Assembly: GCA_021731245.1 (NCBI GenBank)
Contig: JAKFXT010000006.1
Location: 1 to 38,674 of the forward strand
Source: Patescibacteria group bacterium
GTDB lineage: Bacteria > Patescibacteriota > Minisyncoccia > Phycocordibacterales > JAKFXT01
DNA: 38,674 bases
Reading direction: 5' to 3'
Positions 7,953 through 16,436 of this stretch are shown here, piece after piece (the first letter of the stretch is position 1; each line of letters begins with the position of its first letter). Both the position numbers and the translations under genes were made by a program. The notes below the pieces were generated by a model. The model worked only from the letters and a program-made list of their open reading frames with translations. It was not told where the DNA came from and ran no database searches.

Positions 7953-8640
7953 ATACAGACAAAATAAATCGCTCCAGAGCGGTTTCTAATTCAAATCGTC
8001 CACGACGGGATTCGTGGTATTTCTTTAGTAACTCAAAGGACATTCTTTCTATTTCTTCTTCTTTGTAATTTTTCAAAAATTGCTTGGCTTTGTTTGCAAC
8101 AAATGGGTTCAAAGAATCTCCTTCACCTTTAGCAACGAGAAGCATTGATTTCAGTTGCCAGAAAATTGTTCCGACAATTTCTTCTCCACTTTTTCCTGCG
8201 TCCAAGGCTTTAGTATATAAAACCCAAAGAGTTTTCTTATCGCGCAAACCAAAAGCATCGCTCAATTGAAAAATGTTAAATTTTTCTTTCTTTTTTTCTA
8301 ATAATTTAAATTCTTCTGCTTTTTCCGCGTAATTTTTTAAAATTTTAAGGGTGTCTGCTTTTATGGCACTTTCTATAAAAACAAAGGTGTTGGGTGAATC
8401 TTGAAATGATTTAGTGTATTTAAGTATTTCATCTCTATGAACACTCTCCAAAACCCCATCGCACTTAATAAATAGTTTTTCCGCAAACAAATCGTTAGTT
8501 GTTGCAAGTGACAAAAGTTCATTTGAGTTTTCCAAATTCTCATCAAAAACAATTCTTTTGCTGGAATCAGATTTTTCCAAAACTGCTTCAGCTGCTTTTA
8601 CAGCTTTCAGTCGATCCTGTCCATAAAAAACACATAGCAT
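7951..8640 (-). CDS. holA: DNA polymerase III delta subunit-like protein (HolA family)
   Basis: MLCVFYGQDRLKAVKAAEAVLE...; NTFVFIESAIKADTLKILKNYAEKAEEF; C-terminal helical region; next to polA. Divergent. Confidence 0.65.
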   Translation of the reverse strand: MLCVFYGQDRLKAVKAAEAVLEKSDSSKRIVFDENLENSNELLSLATTNDLFAEKLFIKCDGVLESVHRDEILKYTKSFQDSPNTFVFIESAIKADTLKILKNYAEKAEEFKLLEKKKEKFNIFQLSDAFGLRDKKTLWVLYTKALDAGKSGEEIVGTIFWQLKSMLLVAKGEGDSLNPFVANKAKQFLKNYKEEEIERMSFELLKKYHESRRGRFELETALERFILSV

Positions 8641-8656
8641 CCGCTTATATTATCAT

Positions 8657-11074
8657 TTAGTTCATCTCCCCCCAATTTTTACCTTTAGCAAAAGAAGTAG
8701 TGAGTTTAATTCCATAAATATCCTTTGGGTTTATTACTTCTTCCATAATTTTTTTAATTTTTGGAGCAACTTTTTCTACCAAGCTGTCTTTTATTTCATA
8801 CATAAGTTCATCGTGAATTTGCAGAAGTGGATAGACTTCTTTTTCTAACTCATCTTTTTTAATCATTTCATCAATTCTTGCCATAGCAATTTTCACAACA
8901 TCAGCATTTGTCCCTTGAATTGGAGCGTTGATTGCGGCGCGCTCCGCGGCCGCACGAATAAACGGAATGGGAGATTTTATTCCCTCAAAATATCTACGTC
9001 GTCCAAAAAATGTTTCTGTATAACCTTTTCTGTTTGCCTCGGACTTAACTTTATTCAAATAATTAGCCAGACCAGAAAATACTTTGAAGTATTCATTGTA
9101 AAATTTTTGCGCGTCCGCTCTGGTCGTCTTTTCCCCCAAATTTGCCCGTAAAGCATTTACTCCCATGCCATAGAGAATTCCGAAGTTTATAACTTTAGCT
9201 TGGCGACGCATTTCTTTATCCACCAATTCTTCTGGCACCCCAAAAACTTGTGCCGCAACTTCGGCATGAATATCTTTTTTGCTTTTAAAAATTTCAATTA
9301 ATTTTTCATCTTTTGAAAGAAAGGCGGCAATTTTTAATTCAATTTGAGCATAATCAAAAGAAACCAGAGAAAATCCTTTTTCAGACATAAAACCATTTCT
9401 AATTCTTCTTCCTAATTCACTTTTTATAGGGATGTTTTGCATATTAGGATTTGCCGAGGAAAAGCGTCCTGTAGTAGACCCCGTTGGTATAAAGTCAGGA
9501 TGCAATCGTCCGTCCTCCCCCACCATTTGAGGAATGTTGTCTATATAAGTTGAAAGCAGTTTTTGTAACTCTCTATATGAAAGAGTTTCTGCAATTATTG
9601 GATGCAGTTCTTTCATTTTTTCTAGTTCAGATTCACGAGTAGATTTTTGTCCTGTAGAAGTTTTCTTTTGATTCTTTAGACCCAAACCCATTTTTTCAAA
9701 TAAAGCTTCGCCAAGTTGCTTTGGAGAATTAATATTGAATTCAAAGCCAGCGTGTCTATAAATTATTTTCTCAAGCTTTTGTAATTCTGTTGTATATTCT
9801 TTAGAAAGCTCTTTAAAATATTTAACATCAACCGCAATTCCTCTATCGTGCATTTTTTTCAAAACAGGAATGAGAGGCTTCTCAATTTGCTCATATACAA
9901 AGTCTAGTTTTTGCTTTTTTATTTCAGCAAAAATTATTGTCTTGGCTTTTTCAAAATCAGTTGTTTTGGTGTAGTGATAAATATCATCTAATGTTGGATT
10001 GGTGTAATTAGAATTTATTACCCAAAGAGCAAGTCCCGCCTCATTTAAATCTGCGCTGTCTATTTTTTCTTCTCCCCCGACGCTCTGACCATCTTCAGAG
10101 GTCGGGGTCCCGACTCCTTCGGACGTCGGGATTTCTTTTCCAAAAACTTGCTTAATACGAGTAGACAAAGCTCTAAACTCTAAATCAATAAAAAGAGAGA
10201 GTGCGTTTTCAATATTAAACTCATCAATCCATTTATGAGATGGGGTTTTATAATCTATCGGGGCATCTTTTCTAATTGTAGCTAGCTCTTTACTGAACTC
10301 CGCTTCTTCTTCTCCTTCTTCAAGTAATTTAATTATTCTATCTTTGATACCGGCTTTAGTAAGTGCGCCCTTGTCTTTTTTGAGCTTTTTATAAATATCT
10401 TCAATTCCACCAAAATTAACAATTAAATCTGTGGCGGTCTTTTCTCCGATTCCCGCTATGCCAATAATATTGTCAGACGGATCTCCACGAAGACCCTTGT
10501 AGTCTGGTAAAAGTTTTGGGGGAAATCCAAAACGATCTAAAACAGCTTTTTCATCATAAAGAATTGTGTCATTTATTCCTTTTTTGAGAGTGTAGACCGT
10601 TACTTTTTTCCCATCAATAAGTTGCATGGTGTCCATGTCCCCTGAAGCAATAATTACATCTATGTCTTTGCCTTTTACTTGTTCCACAATTGTGCCGAGC
10701 ATATCGTCTGCTTCGAATCCGGGGTGTTCGTAAATCGGAATACTAAAAGCTTTAAAAATATCGCGACTGCGATTTATTTGCGAAATCAAAGAATCGTCTG
10801 TTTTAAGTCTCTTCGCTTTATATCCTTCATAAGCATCGTGTCTAAAAGTAGGTCCCGGTAAATCAAAACAGCCAGCAATATAATCTGGTTTTAAATCATT
10901 AATTATTTTTATGAGCATCGCAGAAAGTCCATAAAGAGCCCCTGTCGGCTCCCCCTTCGCCGTCGCAAAATCAGGGAGCGCGTGATAGGCACGATGCAAA
11001 ATAGCATGAGAATCAAGTAATACCAGTCGCTTTCTTTTAACCGTTTCTTTTCCTTCCTTTTTTTTCTTAACCAT
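8657..11074 (-). CDS. polA: DNA polymerase I (5'-3' exonuclease plus polymerase; 3'-5' exonuclease region shortened)
   Basis: Pol A motifs DFIPTGSTTGRFSSANPNMQNIPI, SFDYAQIELKIAAFLS, RRQAKVINFGILYGMG, LLQIHDELMYEI; N-terminal 5' nuclease LRGDPSDNIIGIAGIGEKTA. Confidence 0.96.
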   Translation of the reverse strand: MVKKKKEGKETVKRKRLVLLDSHAILHRAYHALPDFATAKGEPTGALYGLSAMLIKIINDLKPDYIAGCFDLPGPTFRHDAYEGYKAKRLKTDDSLISQINRSRDIFKAFSIPIYEHPGFEADDMLGTIVEQVKGKDIDVIIASGDMDTMQLIDGKKVTVYTLKKGINDTILYDEKAVLDRFGFPPKLLPDYKGLRGDPSDNIIGIAGIGEKTATDLIVNFGGIEDIYKKLKKDKGALTKAGIKDRIIKLLEEGEEEAEFSKELATIRKDAPIDYKTPSHKWIDEFNIENALSLFIDLEFRALSTRIKQVFGKEIPTSEGVGTPTSEDGQSVGGEEKIDSADLNEAGLALWVINSNYTNPTLDDIYHYTKTTDFEKAKTIIFAEIKKQKLDFVYEQIEKPLIPVLKKMHDRGIAVDVKYFKELSKEYTTELQKLEKIIYRHAGFEFNINSPKQLGEALFEKMGLGLKNQKKTSTGQKSTRESELEKMKELHPIIAETLSYRELQKLLSTYIDNIPQMVGEDGRLHPDFIPTGSTTGRFSSANPNMQNIPIKSELGRRIRNGFMSEKGFSLVSFDYAQIELKIAAFLSKDEKLIEIFKSKKDIHAEVAAQVFGVPEELVDKEMRRQAKVINFGILYGMGVNALRANLGEKTTRADAQKFYNEYFKVFSGLANYLNKVKSEANRKGYTETFFGRRRYFEGIKSPIPFIRAAAERAAINAPIQGTNADVVKIAMARIDEMIKKDELEKEVYPLLQIHDELMYEIKDSLVEKVAPKIKKIMEEVINPKDIYGIKLTTSFAKGKNWGEMN
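10075..10130. repeat. Two adjacent hairpin-forming palindromes inside the polA coding region
   Basis: CCCCGAC-g-CTCTGA-ccatct-TCAGAG-GTCGGGG followed by CCCGAC-TCC-ttc-GGA-c-GTCGGG. Confidence 0.85.
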
Positions 11075-11080
11075 AATTAG

Positions 11081-11512
11081 CTAAAGAGTAACACTTCGTG
11101 TCTTTTCATCAACAAATTTAAATTTTAGTTTTTTAGCAGTTTTAGGAATGATTTTTAGAACCCGCTCTGGCCATTCAATTGCTATTAAATTTTCAGGATT
11201 ATTTATTAAATCATTCCAGCCCAAAACTTCTAATTCTTTTTCTTTTTCTAAACGATAAGCATCAATGTGAATTAGTTTTTTATATTTTTTGTACGATATC
11301 TCGTACAATTTCATAATTATAAAAGTCGGACTTATTATTGTTTTCTTAATCCCAAGAGCTTTGCCCAGAGTTTTTACAAAAGCTGTTTTGCCACTTCCAA
11401 GATTTCCATCTAATGACAAAATTGTTGCCCTACTTTTTGCAGGCTTCAAGCTTTTCAAAAATTGATTAGCGAAATTCTGTAATTCCACCAAACTTTTTAT
11501 TTTTTTAATCAC
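11081..11512 (-). CDS. tsaE: tRNA threonylcarbamoyladenosine biosynthesis ATPase TsaE
   Basis: LSLDGNLGSGKTAFVKTLGKALGI Walker A, SPTFIIMKLYEI, HIDAYRLE, IEWPERV. GTG start. Confidence 0.93.
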   Translation of the reverse strand: MIKKIKSLVELQNFANQFLKSLKPAKSRATILSLDGNLGSGKTAFVKTLGKALGIKKTIISPTFIIMKLYEISYKKYKKLIHIDAYRLEKEKELEVLGWNDLINNPENLIAIEWPERVLKIIPKTAKKLKFKFVDEKTRSVTL

Positions 11513-11542
11513 AAAACCACCTTACCTTTATTTATGAAAAAT

Positions 11543-11586
11543 AAAAAGCCCGGCTCTAGTTCCCTTGCGGAAACTTTCACCGGGCC
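11543..11586 (-). terminator. Rho-independent terminator of the GC-rich lipoprotein gene
   Basis: On the minus strand AAGGCCCGG...CCGGGCTTTTTATTTTT, with an inner GTTTCCgcaaGGGAAC stem. Confidence 0.8.
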
Positions 11587-11601
11587 TTCGAACGGTTCGC
11601 G

Positions 11602-12042
11602 CTAGCGAACCGGAACTCGAACGGAGCCGCGTCCGAGATTGACGCCATTGTCCCAATCCTGCTGCTGACCCGCTCTCATTTGGGCTGCTACGGCGGCGTC
11701 ACCTTCCCGTGCAGCCTGCTCCAAAATGGCGCGCTCGATGGGATTCCCCGGGGACGCAACGCAGTCTGCAGAACCCGAAAACCATCCGCCGGGCCCAACG
11801 TGCCGACTTTCACGGCAAAGCTGAGCTTTCTTGTAGGCGTTATTCCGCATCTCAGTGGCTTGGAGCTCACGGACGTCCATTTCCCCCTTGATCACTCCGT
11901 TCCCGTAAGCCGAAAACGTGGGGCCGTAGAGCCAACCGCTGCTGCTTCCTGTTCGGAGATCGTAGTTTCCGAAACTGACACACCCCCCCTGCAGGCAAAG
12001 GCACAAGGGTACAAGCATTAGCAATTTCAAAATGCGAATCAT
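11602..12042 (-). CDS. Putative small lipoprotein, compositionally atypical
   Basis: MIRILKLLMLVPLCLCLQGGC signal/lipobox-like start; GGGGGAGGAAATAGCC before ATG; GC-rich codons; own promoter and terminator. Confidence 0.65.
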   Translation of the reverse strand: MIRILKLLMLVPLCLCLQGGCVSFGNYDLRTGSSSGWLYGPTFSAYGNGVIKGEMDVRELQATEMRNNAYKKAQLCRESRHVGPGGWFSGSADCVASPGNPIERAILEQAAREGDAAVAAQMRAGQQQDWDNGVNLGRGSVRVPVR

Positions 12043-12125
12043 GGCTATTTCCTCCCCCGCATATAGCGGAAAGTTAGGTTTTCAATTGGAAGCGTCTTAA
12101 AACTCGCCTCCACAATCTATCTTCT

Positions 12126-12154
12126 ATTATACACCATAATTATATAAAAGTCAA
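12126..12154 (-). promoter_or_regulatory. Sigma70-type promoter of the lipoprotein gene
   Basis: Minus strand TTGACT-N17-TATAAT. Confidence 0.8.
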
Positions 12155-12164
12155 GGGAAGCTCT

Positions 12165-12200
12165 CCCCCGAAAATGGCTAAGCCAAGCCATTTTCGGGGG
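12165..12200. repeat. Perfect 15-bp-stem inverted repeat upstream of pilB
   Basis: CCCCCGAAAATGGCT-AAGCCA-AGCCATTTTCGGGGG. Confidence 0.85.
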
Positions 12201-12205
12201 CCTTT

Positions 12206-13891
12206 GTGATATTATTTATGCAAATGATTAGCTTTGATGAAGATAAGGCCAATAAAAAAGTAGACGATCTCCTAAAAAAAGAGGAGGAGGACCTGGCTGT
12301 AATCCTTTCTCAAAAGTATGGGGTGGAATATTTGGACCTGTCCCGTATTTCAATTGAAACGGACGCTCTACGCCTACTTCCCGAAGACCAGGCTCGCCTT
12401 GCAAAAGTGGCTATTTTTGAAATTACAAATAAAAAATTAAAAATCGCCTCCCTTTCCCCTGAAAGCGACTCCACCAAAAGCGCCTTGGATGATTTAAAAC
12501 GAAAGGGATATGAAATAGAACTTTATATGGTTTCTAAGGCCTCCCTTGAAAGAGCTTGGGCGCGCTATAAAGAAATTTCTTTTGCTTCCGAAACAAAAGC
12601 GGGTGTACTTGATATATCAAATGAAGAAATAGAAAGTTTTCTTTCCAAAGTTCATACGCTCGAAGATGTTGTAAAACTTATTGAAGGAGTGCTGAATCAA
12701 AATAAAAGTTACAGAATTTCTCGCATTTTAGAAATTGTTATTTCTGGAGCTCTCGCTTTGGGAGCATCCGACGTGCACGTTGAACCAGAAGAAACAGATA
12801 CTCGTCTTCGCTACAGATTAGACGGAGTCTTAACAGACATTCTAAGATTTGATAAAGAAACTTTTCAGCTTTTGCTTTCTCGCATCAAACTTCTTTCTCG
12901 TTTAAAACTTAATGTGAAAAATCTTCCACAAGACGGAAGATTTTCTATAAAAGTGTCTGGCGAAGAAATAGAAATTCGTACTTCCCTTTTGCCTGGAGCA
13001 TACAGTGAATCTGTCGTGATGCGCATATTAAATCCAAAATCAATTCAGGTTCCAATGGAAGAATTGGGAATTCCAGAAAAACTTTTTAATATTCTTGACC
13101 ATGAAATAAAAAAGCCAAACGGAATGCTACTAACAACTGGTCCCACAGGTTCAGGTAAAACCACTACTCTTTATGCATTCCTGCGTCGAATACATAATCC
13201 AGAAATAAAAGTAATTACTATTGAAGACCCTATTGAATATCACTTGAAAGGAATTGTGCAGACCCAAGTCGATCACAAGCAATACACTTTTGCTGGAGGT
13301 CTTCGCTCCGCTCTTCGCCAAGACCCAGATGTAATCATGGTTGGTGAAATTCGTGATGCTGAAACCGCAGAAATTGCGATTCAATCAGCTAATACTGGGC
13401 ACTTTGTACTTTCAACTTTGCACACCAATTCTGCTGCTGGTGCTTTTCCTCGTCTCATTGATTTAGACGTAAACCCTAAAATTATAAGTTCAACTGTAAA
13501 TATGGTCTTGGCACAAAGGCTCCTGCGAAAACTTTGTAAAAATTGTGCCAAAGAAATTACTCCGACACCTGAACAAAAAAAGTTTATTGATTCTATTGTT
13601 GATGGAATAACAGACAAGCTAAAAGATTTGCAAACTGAAAAAATTTGGGAAGCTGTTGGCTGTGAGAAATGTAGCGGACTTGGATACAAAGGACGTATTG
13701 GAATTTATGAAGCAATAAAGATGGACGAGCAAATAGATAAAATAATAAATCAGAATCCATCGGAAGCAGAAATAGAAAAAATAGCCAAAACCCAAGGAAT
13801 AATGAATCTCAAAGAAGATGGTGTAGTAAAAGTTTTACAAGGAGTGACAACCTTGGACGAACTTGCGCGTGTTGTGGACCTTGAAATTTAA
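12206..13891 (+). CDS. pilB: Type IV pilus assembly ATPase (PilB/GspE family)
   Basis: LLTTGPTGSGKTTTLYAFLRRI Walker A, ITIEDPIEYHL, RSALRQDPDVIMVGEIRDAETAEIAIQSANTGHFVLSTLHTNSA, C-x2-C zinc site CKNC...CEKC. The ORF track uses GTG 12206; ATG 12218 or 12224 is a more likely start. Confidence 0.95.
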   Translation: MILFMQMISFDEDKANKKVDDLLKKEEEDLAVILSQKYGVEYLDLSRISIETDALRLLPEDQARLAKVAIFEITNKKLKIASLSPESDSTKSALDDLKRKGYEIELYMVSKASLERAWARYKEISFASETKAGVLDISNEEIESFLSKVHTLEDVVKLIEGVLNQNKSYRISRILEIVISGALALGASDVHVEPEETDTRLRYRLDGVLTDILRFDKETFQLLLSRIKLLSRLKLNVKNLPQDGRFSIKVSGEEIEIRTSLLPGAYSESVVMRILNPKSIQVPMEELGIPEKLFNILDHEIKKPNGMLLTTGPTGSGKTTTLYAFLRRIHNPEIKVITIEDPIEYHLKGIVQTQVDHKQYTFAGGLRSALRQDPDVIMVGEIRDAETAEIAIQSANTGHFVLSTLHTNSAAGAFPRLIDLDVNPKIISSTVNMVLAQRLLRKLCKNCAKEITPTPEQKKFIDSIVDGITDKLKDLQTEKIWEAVGCEKCSGLGYKGRIGIYEAIKMDEQIDKIINQNPSEAEIEKIAKTQGIMNLKEDGVVKVLQGVTTLDELARVVDLEI

Positions 13892-13921
13892 ATTCAAAAA
13901 TTAAGGCTTTAATTAGAAAGT

Positions 13922-13964
13922 AAAAAATGAAAAAGCGCCACTACCAAAAAATTATGGTGGGCGT
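13922..13964 (-). terminator. Rho-independent terminator (minus strand)
   Basis: CGCCCACCAtaattttttGGTAGTGGCG then CTTTTTCATTTTTT on the minus strand. Confidence 0.75.
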
Positions 13965-14219
13965 AGAGTGAAAAAAGATAAATTCAGTTCATTATTCTCT
14001 AAGGGATACTTTAAATGCGAAGCATAAAAAGTTAAGAATTTTCCTGAGGATAGAATCAGCGTTTTACCAATAAAGGTAAAGACCAAAACGTCCTTGCGAA
14101 AACACCAGTAAGTCCGGGGACTCAATTCCTTAGAGAATATTGTACTGAATTAAACCTTATGTTTGTTACTTTGGGCTCTTTTCTACAAAAGAAAAGGCCT
14201 GACTTAAGTTAACAGGCTA
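13922..14219 (-). ncRNA. Candidate structured non-coding RNA with own promoter and terminator, family unknown
   Basis: Minus-strand TTGACA-N17-TACACT (14249-14254 and 14226-14231); long closing helix AATTCAGT...ATTCTCTAAGG (13981-14004) with CCTTAGAGAAT...ACTGAATT (14128-14151); internal hairpins; terminator at 13935-13964 followed by CTTTTTCATTTTTT. Confidence 0.65.
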
Positions 14220-14225
14220 TTAGGA

Positions 14226-14254
14226 AGTGTAGCATAAAGAAGTCTTGCTGTCAA
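14226..14254 (-). promoter_or_regulatory. Sigma70-type promoter for the candidate ncRNA
   Basis: TTGACA-N17-TACACT on the minus strand. Confidence 0.8.
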
Positions 14255-14334
14255 GCTTTTTTAGCGATCATTTTCCTTTCTTTTTTGGCACCCTTTTTCG
14301 CGTGATACAATGGCCGTAACTGCGATATTTTAAT

Positions 14335-15348
14335 ATGAGCAAAAAAATAGACCCGCAAAACGGAAAAGATACTCATTTAGACCAAGCTTTAAGGCCTTCT
14401 TCTTTCGGTGAATACGTGGGGCAAGAGAAGATAAAGAAAAATTTACAAATATTACTATCTGCAGCCAAAGAACGTGAACATGCCCCAGAGCATTTGCTCT
14501 TTTATGGCCCACCTGGACTTGGCAAAACAACATTGGCTCACCTAATAGCCAAAGAGATAGGGAGCGGCATAAAAATTACATCGGGCCCAGCAATCGAAAA
14601 GGTGGGCGACCTCGCTTCAATTCTAACCAACCTCACACCAAAGGATGTTCTTTTTATAGATGAAATACATCGTTTAAACAAAACGATTGAGGAGGTGCTC
14701 TACCCCGCTATGGAGTCTGGGGTTTTGGATATTATTATTGGCAAAGGCCCATCAGCAAGAACCATACAACTTGAGCTTCCTCCTTTTACTTTAATCGCGG
14801 CAACCACTCGTATGGCACTTCTTTCTTCACCGCTGCGAAGTCGTTTTGGCGGTGGGGTGTTTCGTCTAGAATTTTATACACAAGAAGAAATAGAAAAAAT
14901 TATTGGGCGTTCTGCCAAGTTGCTTGGAGTAGAAGCAGAAAGTGGGGCAATTTCTGAAATTGGCAAGCGCAGTCGCTTCACCCCAAGAATTGCTAATTAT
15001 TTACTAAAGAGATGTCGTGATTTTGCTCAAGTGCAAAAAGAAAAGCTTAGTAAAAAAATTGTTGATGAGGCTCTTTTGCTTTTAGGGGTGGATACTTTGG
15101 GACTTCAAAACGCAGACCGATCTCTTTTAACAATGCTTATTGATAAATTTAACGGTGGCCCCGTCGGTCTTTCCACAATTGCCGCAGCTCTTTCAGAAGA
15201 CGAAGGAACGGTGGAAGAAGTGCATGAGCCATATTTAATGCAGCTCGGACTTTTGGAAAGAACTCCAAGAGGGCGCGTTGTGACCGACAGAGGTTTCGTA
15301 CATTTGGATAAAAAAATAAAAGAAAACTCTCAAGGTAAGTTACTTTAA
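14335..15348 (+). CDS. ruvB: Holliday junction branch migration helicase RuvB
   Basis: LRPSSFGEYVGQEKIKKNLQ, LLFYGPPGLGKTTLAHLIA, LFIDEIHRL, TLIAATTRMALLSSPLRSRF, GPVGLSTIAAALSE. Confidence 0.97.
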   Translation: MSKKIDPQNGKDTHLDQALRPSSFGEYVGQEKIKKNLQILLSAAKEREHAPEHLLFYGPPGLGKTTLAHLIAKEIGSGIKITSGPAIEKVGDLASILTNLTPKDVLFIDEIHRLNKTIEEVLYPAMESGVLDIIIGKGPSARTIQLELPPFTLIAATTRMALLSSPLRSRFGGGVFRLEFYTQEEIEKIIGRSAKLLGVEAESGAISEIGKRSRFTPRIANYLLKRCRDFAQVQKEKLSKKIVDEALLLLGVDTLGLQNADRSLLTMLIDKFNGGPVGLSTIAAALSEDEGTVEEVHEPYLMQLGLLERTPRGRVVTDRGFVHLDKKIKENSQGKLL

Positions 15349-15352
15349 AAAA

Positions 15353-15895
15353 ATGGCTGGTCACTCTAAATGGTCACAAATAAAAAGAGCTAAGGGGGCG
15401 GCAGATTCTGCTCGTTCTAAATTATTTGGAAAAATAGGACGATATCTTGCTGTTGCTTCTAAAAAAAGTAAGGGGAACGTGAACTCTCCAGAACTTCGGG
15501 CAGCGATTGAAAAAGCGAAAAAAGAAAATATGCCTAAAGACACAATAGAAAGAGCGATTAAAAAGGGGGCGAGCGCTGAAAGCGCAACAATGGAAAATCT
15601 AACCTATGAAGCATATGGGGCGGGAGGTGCCGCTATTTTAATTGAAGTTTTAACAGATAATAGAAATAAGGCTGCGCAAGAAATAAAACATATTCTTTCA
15701 AAGAATGGAACTGGGCTTGGTGCGAAAGGAAGCGCGATGTGGGCTTTTGAAAAAACAGAGGTCGGCAGTTATGAGCCGTCTATTATGACAACTCTTTCAA
15801 AAGAAGACAGTTCTTCTTTGATAGCCTTAATGGAAGAATTGGAAAATAATGATGAAGTTCAGGAAGTTTTTACTAATGCCGAACTACAAGAATAA
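15353..15895 (+). CDS. yebC: YebC/PmpR family protein (shortened)
   Basis: MAGHSKWSQIKRAKGAADSARSKLFGKIGR...YEAYGAGGAAILIEVLTDNRNKAAQEIKHILSKNG; ENNDEVQEVFTNAEL at the C-terminus. Confidence 0.93.
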   Translation: MAGHSKWSQIKRAKGAADSARSKLFGKIGRYLAVASKKSKGNVNSPELRAAIEKAKKENMPKDTIERAIKKGASAESATMENLTYEAYGAGGAAILIEVLTDNRNKAAQEIKHILSKNGTGLGAKGSAMWAFEKTEVGSYEPSIMTTLSKEDSSSLIALMEELENNDEVQEVFTNAELQE

Positions 15896-15900
15896 AATTT

Positions 15901-16380
15901 ATGAAAATAATAGGCATAGATCCTGGATACGAGAGGCTTGGTCTTGCTGTTATTGAAGGGAAAAGGGGCGAAGAAAAACTTTTACACTCTGAGTGTTTTA
16001 AAACATCTGCCAAAATTCCATTTGATGAGAGGCTGTTTTTAATTGGGGAAAGAGTAGAAAAAATTATAGAAAAATATAAACCAAACGTACTCTCAATTGA
16101 AAATTTATTTTTAAATACCAATCAAAAAACTGTTATGCGCGTTGCGGAAGTGCGGGGCTCAATTATATATATAGCTAAAAAAAATAAATTGGAGGTTGTT
16201 GAATACACTCCATTACAAATAAAAAGTGCGGTCATTGGCTACGGCCGAGCTGAGAAAAGACAGGTAGAATTTATGCTTTCTAAATTAATAGAAATGCCAA
16301 AAAGGAAAATGATTGATGATGAATATGATGCTATAGCAGTGGCTCTTACTGGGTCTACCTCTTATCCACAGAATTTATAA
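15901..16380 (+). CDS. ruvC: Holliday junction resolvase RuvC
   Basis: MKIIGIDPGYERLGLAVIE, LSIENLFLNTNQKTVMRVAEVRGSI, YTPLQIKSAVIGYGRAEKRQVEFM, DEYDAIAVAL. Confidence 0.95.
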   Translation: MKIIGIDPGYERLGLAVIEGKRGEEKLLHSECFKTSAKIPFDERLFLIGERVEKIIEKYKPNVLSIENLFLNTNQKTVMRVAEVRGSIIYIAKKNKLEVVEYTPLQIKSAVIGYGRAEKRQVEFMLSKLIEMPKRKMIDDEYDAIAVALTGSTSYPQNL

Positions 16381-16436
16381 TATTTACAAAAAAAACTGCT
16401 TATGTTACAAAATGTGCATATAAGTAATTAAACAGT

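Noticed and set aside
11680-12021. 113-aa plus-strand ORF opposite the putative lipoprotein
   Set aside because: GC-rich DNA leaves several frames open; only the minus-strand frame has a promoter, Shine-Dalgarno site, signal sequence and terminator.
13981-14151. RNase P RNA, SRP RNA or tmRNA as identity for the pilB-ruvB structured region
   Set aside because: AGTCCGGGGACTC superficially resembles the RNase P GAAAGTCCGGG segment, but the flanking P4 pairing and ACAGAA element are missing; no SRP GGAA-loop/AGCAGCC motif; no tRNA-like T-arm or tag ORF for tmRNA.
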